From a candidate division KSB1 bacterium (GTDB taxonomy: Bacteria > Zhuqueibacterota > Zhuqueibacteria > JANLFK01 > Oleimicrobiaceae), in contig JAPDPR010000036.1 in the NCBI GenBank assembly GCA_034506335.1, positions 1-39,718 on the forward strand: a stretch of 39,718 nucleotides of DNA, in the 5' to 3' direction. Each line of letters opens with the position of its first letter. The first letter of the stretch is position 1. Below, piece by piece: positions 35,880 through 39,718 of this stretch. The notes below the pieces were generated by a model, which had not been told where the DNA came from, did not search any database, and worked only from the letters and a program-made list of their open reading frames with translations. The position numbers and the translations under genes were made by a program.

Positions 35880-37751
35880 CTAAAAAGCGCTCTCTATTCC
35901 CACCAAAGCGTCTTTCGCCCGTTCATAGAACTGCTTCATCTGCTCGACACTAGAGCTGATGGGGGCGAAACGGCGATAGTCGCACTCGCGCAAACAAGCC
36001 ATCAGGGCCTCCACCTGAGGAGAAGGCACGCCGCGTGCCAGGAGTTGCCTCTCGACTTCCTCGCTCAGCAGGCCAGCGGCCGAAGTATTCAGTTTGTCGG
36101 CCACGTACCCCAGCAAGCTGCGCCCCACTTCGGCATAGAACTCCTTTTCCGTCTTTTGCCCTATCAGCCCCTTGGCCTTGTGCAATCTCCTCATGGCCAA
36201 GCGATTGGCACGCCTACTCCTGGCATACGCCACATCCCCAGCCAGGCGATCCACGTGGCGGCGATAGACGACCGCTGCCCCGAGCACCAGCAACGGGAAA
36301 ACAGTGAGGGCCCAAGCAAACCGCGGAATCATTGCCTGGCCCCCACGCCGGTAGAGGCGCACATCCGTCTTGATAAAACGTATGTCCTGCCCTACGAGGC
36401 GAACTTCCTCTTTGGTCATTGCGCCGCCCACCGATGCCACCTGCCGAGCTCCCTTTCGCACCCGCAGCACAAGCTCGGGTGTGCTGACCGTGCGATAGGA
36501 GCTACTGGCCAAGTCAAAGTACGAAAAACTGATGGGCTTGATGCGATGCTCGCCGGGGAATCTCGGCACCAACACGTATTCAAACGTCTTGGCCCCGGAA
36601 ATAGCTTCGCCACTCCGGTTGATCTCTTCGTTCACCTTAGGCTTGTACTGCTCCAAGTCCGGCGGTATGCTCACCTTCGGCTCTCTGATCATCATGACGT
36701 TGCCAGTGCCGCCAATCCTCACGGTGAGGGTCACGGCTTCATTAGTTTCCACCTCGGACTTGTCCAGGCCCGCGGAGATGTGGAATGAACCCACGGCTCC
36801 TGCAAAGTCATCCGGCCTGCCCGCCTCCGGCAGGGGAAGTACCTCTACGGTGATGGGCGCTGAGTAGATGGCTTTGCGCACCACCCGGTCGAAAAACGGA
36901 TCATCGAAAAAGCTGTCGAAGAAGTCGCGCGTCCGGCGTGTACGCGGCTGGCGCACCTCACACTCTATCCCCATGGCGTCAATAGTAACCTTGCCGGCCG
37001 TGGTGGGAAAAAGCATCATCTTCTTCAAGTCGGCGACAACGAACTGGCGGCCATCCACGACTTCGTGGCGCTGCACCGGCTGTTGCGGCAAGGGGACCTC
37101 TTCAGCCCAAAAGCCGGTCGTAGTTGGAAGCTTAGTGATGGCATAGTTGGTCACTTCCACGCGCGTATAAATGCGGAAGGTGACCACTACCGGCTGATGC
37201 TGATACACCCGGCGCCTGTCCACTATGGCCCGCAGAAAGAGATTCTCTTCGAGGCCACCCTCGGTGCCCATTTGCGGTCGTTGCTGGCCTGGCCGGGGTT
37301 GCGCCGCCGGGGCAGGACTCTTCACCACCTGCACCTTCACTGGCTGTGCCTTGAACACTTCGCCCTTGTAGCTCACTTGCACTGGGGGGATCTCAAACTC
37401 CCCTTCCTTGACTGCAAGGTAGCGGAAGGTGAAGGTCTTGCTCACCGACATCCGCCCATTAATAAACTGGAAGCTGGACGAGGTGCCGCTGGCGCCCAGG
37501 TAGGTGGCAAAATCGCTCAGGTCCGGCAACTCGGGCGTGGGGGCGTCGTTTGCCTGCGCGCCGCTATACTCGACGATGAGCGTGAACGGCTGATTCACCG
37601 CCACCACAGTGGCGTCAACGCTCATGGTGACCGTGAGGTCAATCGCCCAGGAGGGTATTCCGGCCAGGACAAAAACGGCCACGAGCCACCACAGCCGTCG
37701 CAGGGGCTCTTCTGGGCCGTTCCTCCCCAATCTGTGCAAGTGACGCTCCAT
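35880..37751 (-). CDS. batD: BatD-like protein
   Basis: A 623-residue exported protein. After a signal peptide (about 18-36, cut near SWA) it has repeated Ig-like beta domains: 'VNQPFTLIVEYSGAQ', 'ENLFLRAIVDRRRVYQHQPVVVTFRIY' type start of the second, and 'VETNEAVTLTVRIGGTGNV' in the third. A membrane helix near 480-500 ('FAWALTVFPLLVLGAAVVY') precedes a cytosolic C-terminal domain of about 120 residues. This is the BatD (PF13584) architecture. Start ATG 37751 is 1 base after the batC stop, with AAGGA 8 bases upstream; batE follows by 2 bases. Confidence 0.9.
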   Translation of the reverse strand: MERHLHRLGRNGPEEPLRRLWWLVAVFVLAGIPSWAIDLTVTMSVDATVVAVNQPFTLIVEYSGAQANDAPTPELPDLSDFATYLGASGTSSSFQFINGRMSVSKTFTFRYLAVKEGEFEIPPVQVSYKGEVFKAQPVKVQVVKSPAPAAQPRPGQQRPQMGTEGGLEENLFLRAIVDRRRVYQHQPVVVTFRIYTRVEVTNYAITKLPTTTGFWAEEVPLPQQPVQRHEVVDGRQFVVADLKKMMLFPTTAGKVTIDAMGIECEVRQPRTRRTRDFFDSFFDDPFFDRVVRKAIYSAPITVEVLPLPEAGRPDDFAGAVGSFHISAGLDKSEVETNEAVTLTVRIGGTGNVMMIREPKVSIPPDLEQYKPKVNEEINRSGEAISGAKTFEYVLVPRFPGEHRIKPISFSYFDLASSSYRTVSTPELVLRVRKGARQVASVGGAMTKEEVRLVGQDIRFIKTDVRLYRRGGQAMIPRFAWALTVFPLLVLGAAVVYRRHVDRLAGDVAYARSRRANRLAMRRLHKAKGLIGQKTEKEFYAEVGRSLLGYVADKLNTSAAGLLSEEVERQLLARGVPSPQVEALMACLRECDYRRFAPISSSVEQMKQFYERAKDALVGIESAF

Positions 37752-37752
37752 C

Positions 37753-38478
37753 TTACCAGTCCTTCAGCACTCTCCTGCTCCCCCGGGCCGGCACCTTGCG
37801 TTCCTGCTGCGCGTCCTTTTCGCTCTGGTTCAGGGCATCCAGGATGCGCTCAGCATCCTCTTTGGACATGTCCTTTTCTTTGCCTTGCTGCTCTTCGGCT
37901 TCGCCGGCCTGCTGCTCACCTTGCTCCTGGCGCTCCTGCTGTTGCTCCTCCTCTCGCTTCTGCCCTTGCTGTTGCTGCCCCTGTTGGCCTTCTTGCTTTT
38001 GCTGCTCCTGCTGCTGTTCCTGTTGCTGGCTCACAGACTGCTTTTGGGCACTGTTCTTGAGGAGCGCCCGCACCAATTCTAAATTGTACTTGGCATCAAC
38101 GTCGTTGGGGTCCAACTGCAGCGCTCTCTGGTAGGCGAGAATGCTCTCCGGCAGCTTCCCCATCCGAAACAGAGTATTGCCGATGTTGTAGTACGCCTTG
38201 GCCTGCGTAGCCACGTCCGGGCTGTTCAAGGCCTTGTCGAAATCTTTCAGTGCATCCTCATAGTTCTGCCGCTTGTAGTCAGTCGTACCGAGGTTGAAGT
38301 GAACTATCGGCGACAGGGGGTCATGATTGAGTGCATCGCGGTACTTGTTTGCAGCAGCTTCGTACTTTTCCTGGGCAAAGAGGCGATTCCCTTGAGCAAC
38401 CTGCCGGCGGCCGGCTTGTGCCAACACCACCGCAGGGAGCAAGACAAGGAAAGCTCCGGCTAAGAGATGCACACGCAT
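37753..38478 (-). CDS. batC: BatC-like TPR protein with Gln/Glu-rich tail
   Basis: A 241-residue exported protein. The signal (1-20) ends in VLAQ. Three TPR repeats cover about 25-130 ('RLFAQEKYEAAANKYRDAL', 'VHFNLGTTDYKRQNYEDAL', 'AYYNIGNTLFRMGKLPESI'). Residues 150-205 are almost only Gln and Glu with some Gly, Lys and Arg. The end ('DAERILDALNQSEKDAQQE') has the usual BatC helix before the C-terminus. TPR parts bind partner proteins, likely BatB and BatD. GAGGTG lies 7 bases upstream of ATG 38478, 15 bases after the batB stop. Confidence 0.87.
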   Translation of the reverse strand: MRVHLLAGAFLVLLPAVVLAQAGRRQVAQGNRLFAQEKYEAAANKYRDALNHDPLSPIVHFNLGTTDYKRQNYEDALKDFDKALNSPDVATQAKAYYNIGNTLFRMGKLPESILAYQRALQLDPNDVDAKYNLELVRALLKNSAQKQSVSQQQEQQQEQQKQEGQQGQQQQGQKREEEQQQERQEQGEQQAGEAEEQQGKEKDMSKEDAERILDALNQSEKDAQQERKVPARGSRRVLKDW

Positions 38479-38493
38479 TACATCACCTCTTGG

Positions 38494-39525
38494 TCACGCA
38501 AAGCGTCCATACCATTCTCGCCTCGGTGTACGTCTTTCGGGGATTAGAGGTTCCACAACTAAAAGCACCAGGACCAAGACCAGAAGGTATTGAAACCGCT
38601 CTTCAAATTGCGAAAACCGCAGAGACCCCAGCTCCTTCTTCTCCATACCGGCGATGCGCTCGTAGATCTTGTCCAGCTCCATGGCGCCGCCAGTTGCCCG
38701 GTAGTAGGCGCCCCCGGTCTCCTGCGCGATCTTTTGCAGGGTAACCTCGTCCAACCTGCTTGTGACGCGTTGGCCGCTCCTGTCTTTCTTCCAATCGATC
38801 AGCTGTCCGCGCTGGTCATAGACCGGGATCGGCACTCCCTCCACCGAACCTATCCCAATGGTGTAAATGACAACGCCCTCTCGCGCAGCCTGTTTGGCTA
38901 TCTCAACTGGGTCGGAGCCGTGGTCCTCCCCATCTGTTACGAGGACCAACACCTTATGCTTCCGCTCTTTTTGCTCAAAGGCTTTCATTGCCACAGCGAT
39001 CGCCTCGCCGATGGCCGTCCCTGGCGTCGGGATCAGAGAGGGCTCCATGATGTCCAGGAACATCTCGGCTGCAGCATAGTCAAGGGTCAAAGGGCACTGG
39101 AGAAATGCCTCGCCTGCAAAGGCCACCAGGCCCACACGATCTCCCTCCAAGCGGCCGATGAACTGCTCGATCTCGCGTTTCGCCTTGGCAAGCCGGTTGG
39201 GTTTCACATCTTCAGCCTGCATGGAAAGCGAAACGTCCAGGGCGATAATGATGTCCACGCCACTCCGCTTGACCTCTTCCAGCTTGGTGCCGATCTGGGG
39301 TCTGGCGAGGCTGAGCACCATGAGGCCTGCCGTGAGTATGACGAGCACCGCCTTCAGGACCTGCCGGCGGCGGCTGGTGTTGGCCGCCAGTTTCTGCACC
39401 AAGGGCAAATGTCCGAAACGCTCCATGGCCCGCCTCTTCCAGCGAAAAGCCACCGCGTAGAAGAGAGCGAGTAGGGGGACCACCAGAAGCAAGTACAGGA
39501 TCTGTTCATTAGCAAAGCGCAGCAT
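38494..39525 (-). CDS. batB: BatB-like VWA-domain protein
   Basis: A 343-residue membrane protein. Two N-terminal helices (about 8-26 and 56-73) precede a von Willebrand factor A domain with a full MIDAS motif (D97-x-S99-x-S101 in ALDVSLSM, then the Thr in 'TPGTAIGEA' and 'VTDGEDHGSD'). A third helix lies near 315-333 ('FQYLLVLVLVLLVVEPLI'). BatA and BatB form this VWA pair in aerotolerance operons. A batA stop lies 18 bases before its start, so this one is batB. Metal-dependent protein binding is expected. Confidence 0.9.
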   Translation of the reverse strand: MLRFANEQILYLLLVVPLLALFYAVAFRWKRRAMERFGHLPLVQKLAANTSRRRQVLKAVLVILTAGLMVLSLARPQIGTKLEEVKRSGVDIIIALDVSLSMQAEDVKPNRLAKAKREIEQFIGRLEGDRVGLVAFAGEAFLQCPLTLDYAAAEMFLDIMEPSLIPTPGTAIGEAIAVAMKAFEQKERKHKVLVLVTDGEDHGSDPVEIAKQAAREGVVIYTIGIGSVEGVPIPVYDQRGQLIDWKKDRSGQRVTSRLDEVTLQKIAQETGGAYYRATGGAMELDKIYERIAGMEKKELGSLRFSQFEERFQYLLVLVLVLLVVEPLIPERRTPRREWYGRFA

Positions 39526-39543
39526 AATCCCATTGCCCTAGGT

Positions 39544-39718
39544 TTATGGGATCCTTCTGAATCGCGTGTGAGCCAGCACTACTTCCAACACCAGCGCTGC
39601 GAAGGCCACTACCAGGAAGCGCACAAACAGCTCTTTGTATGTGGTGTACTCCTTCACCTCGATCTTTGTCTTTTCCAACTGATCGATTTCTTGATAGATC
39701 TTAGTCAATGCCGCCGTG
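39544..39718 (-). CDS. batA: BatA-like VWA protein, C-terminal end only
   Basis: The last 57 codons are in the window; the gene begins beyond the right edge. The frame reads 'LTKIYQEIDQLEKTKIEVKE', then 'YTTYKELFVRFLVVAFAALV' and ends in 'LAHTRFRRIP'. The helix-Tyr-Lys-Glu-Leu-Phe-membrane-helix ending is the usual C-terminus of BatA, where 'IYxEIDxLEKxK' precedes the last helix. The partner batB starts 18 bases after the stop. Confidence 0.8.
   Translation of the reverse strand, partial: TAALTKIYQEIDQLEKTKIEVKEYTTYKELFVRFLVVAFAALVLEVVLAHTRFRRIP

Overview
The window is a GC-rich (roughly 60%) chromosomal segment from a diderm, probably anaerobic or facultative bacterium. A complete BatB-E aerotolerance set with the end of BatA, several outer-membrane beta-barrels (a FadL/OMPP1 type, a PorT-like type and two others), a TonB and large numbers of lipoboxes point to the FCB side of the tree. 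The mix with an [FeFe]-hydrogenase-like protein and NfnAB would suit lineages such as candidate KSB1 or Calditrichota; that placement is inference. There are no phage, transposase, integrase or CRISPR signatures. Nearly all genes lie on the minus strand; only two (993-2573 and 2795-3325) are on the plus strand.

Layout. 1-232 is the start of an exported M55 D-aminopeptidase with its own clear promoter. 993-2573 is an outer-membrane protein closed by a strong terminator, followed by a stand-alone PycTM-like (DUF5706) membrane protein. 3344-13427 is a tight nine-gene redox operon, read right to left: a Cys-rich protein, a DRTGG protein, a DRTGG-HATPase protein, a sensory-type [FeFe]-hydrogenase-like protein, NuoE, NuoF, NuoG, NfnA and NfnB. 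Its leader has competing hairpins. 14729-14801 is tRNA-Asn with a full promoter and terminator. 14842-18253 holds YhaM and a penicillin-acylase family enzyme. 18375-19764 holds an outer-membrane protein and a lipoprotein with one CXXCH motif. 20366-25814 holds an aldo/keto reductase, a class II photolyase with an outer-membrane protein, a TudS/YbgA fusion and TspO.

26043-31227 is a second compact operon: a GAF sigma-54 activator, a PocR-domain histidine kinase, a receiver-only response regulator, a PLP aminotransferase, a 64-codon small gene and a lipoprotein. 31383-33761 is a FadL-like barrel with a Trp/Tyr-rich lipoprotein, driven by a near-consensus promoter. 34418-35038 is a TonB. 35107-39718 is batE, batD, batC, batB and the end of batA, closed by a terminator.

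How the genes work together. In the redox operon, NuoE/F (NADH/FMN module), a NuoG-like Fe-S wire without a molybdenum ligand, a hydrogenase-like protein with intact H-cluster cysteines but a His in place of the proton-relay Cys, and NfnAB are co-transcribed with DRTGG and anti-sigma-like ATPase proteins. This suggests a NAD(P)H/ferredoxin/H2 redox-balancing or redox-sensing system. It is the strongest candidate here for an incompletely described system. Two lipoproteins sharing a Gly-Cys-Tyr-Thr lipobox each sit beside a barrel gene, which suggests paired envelope modules.
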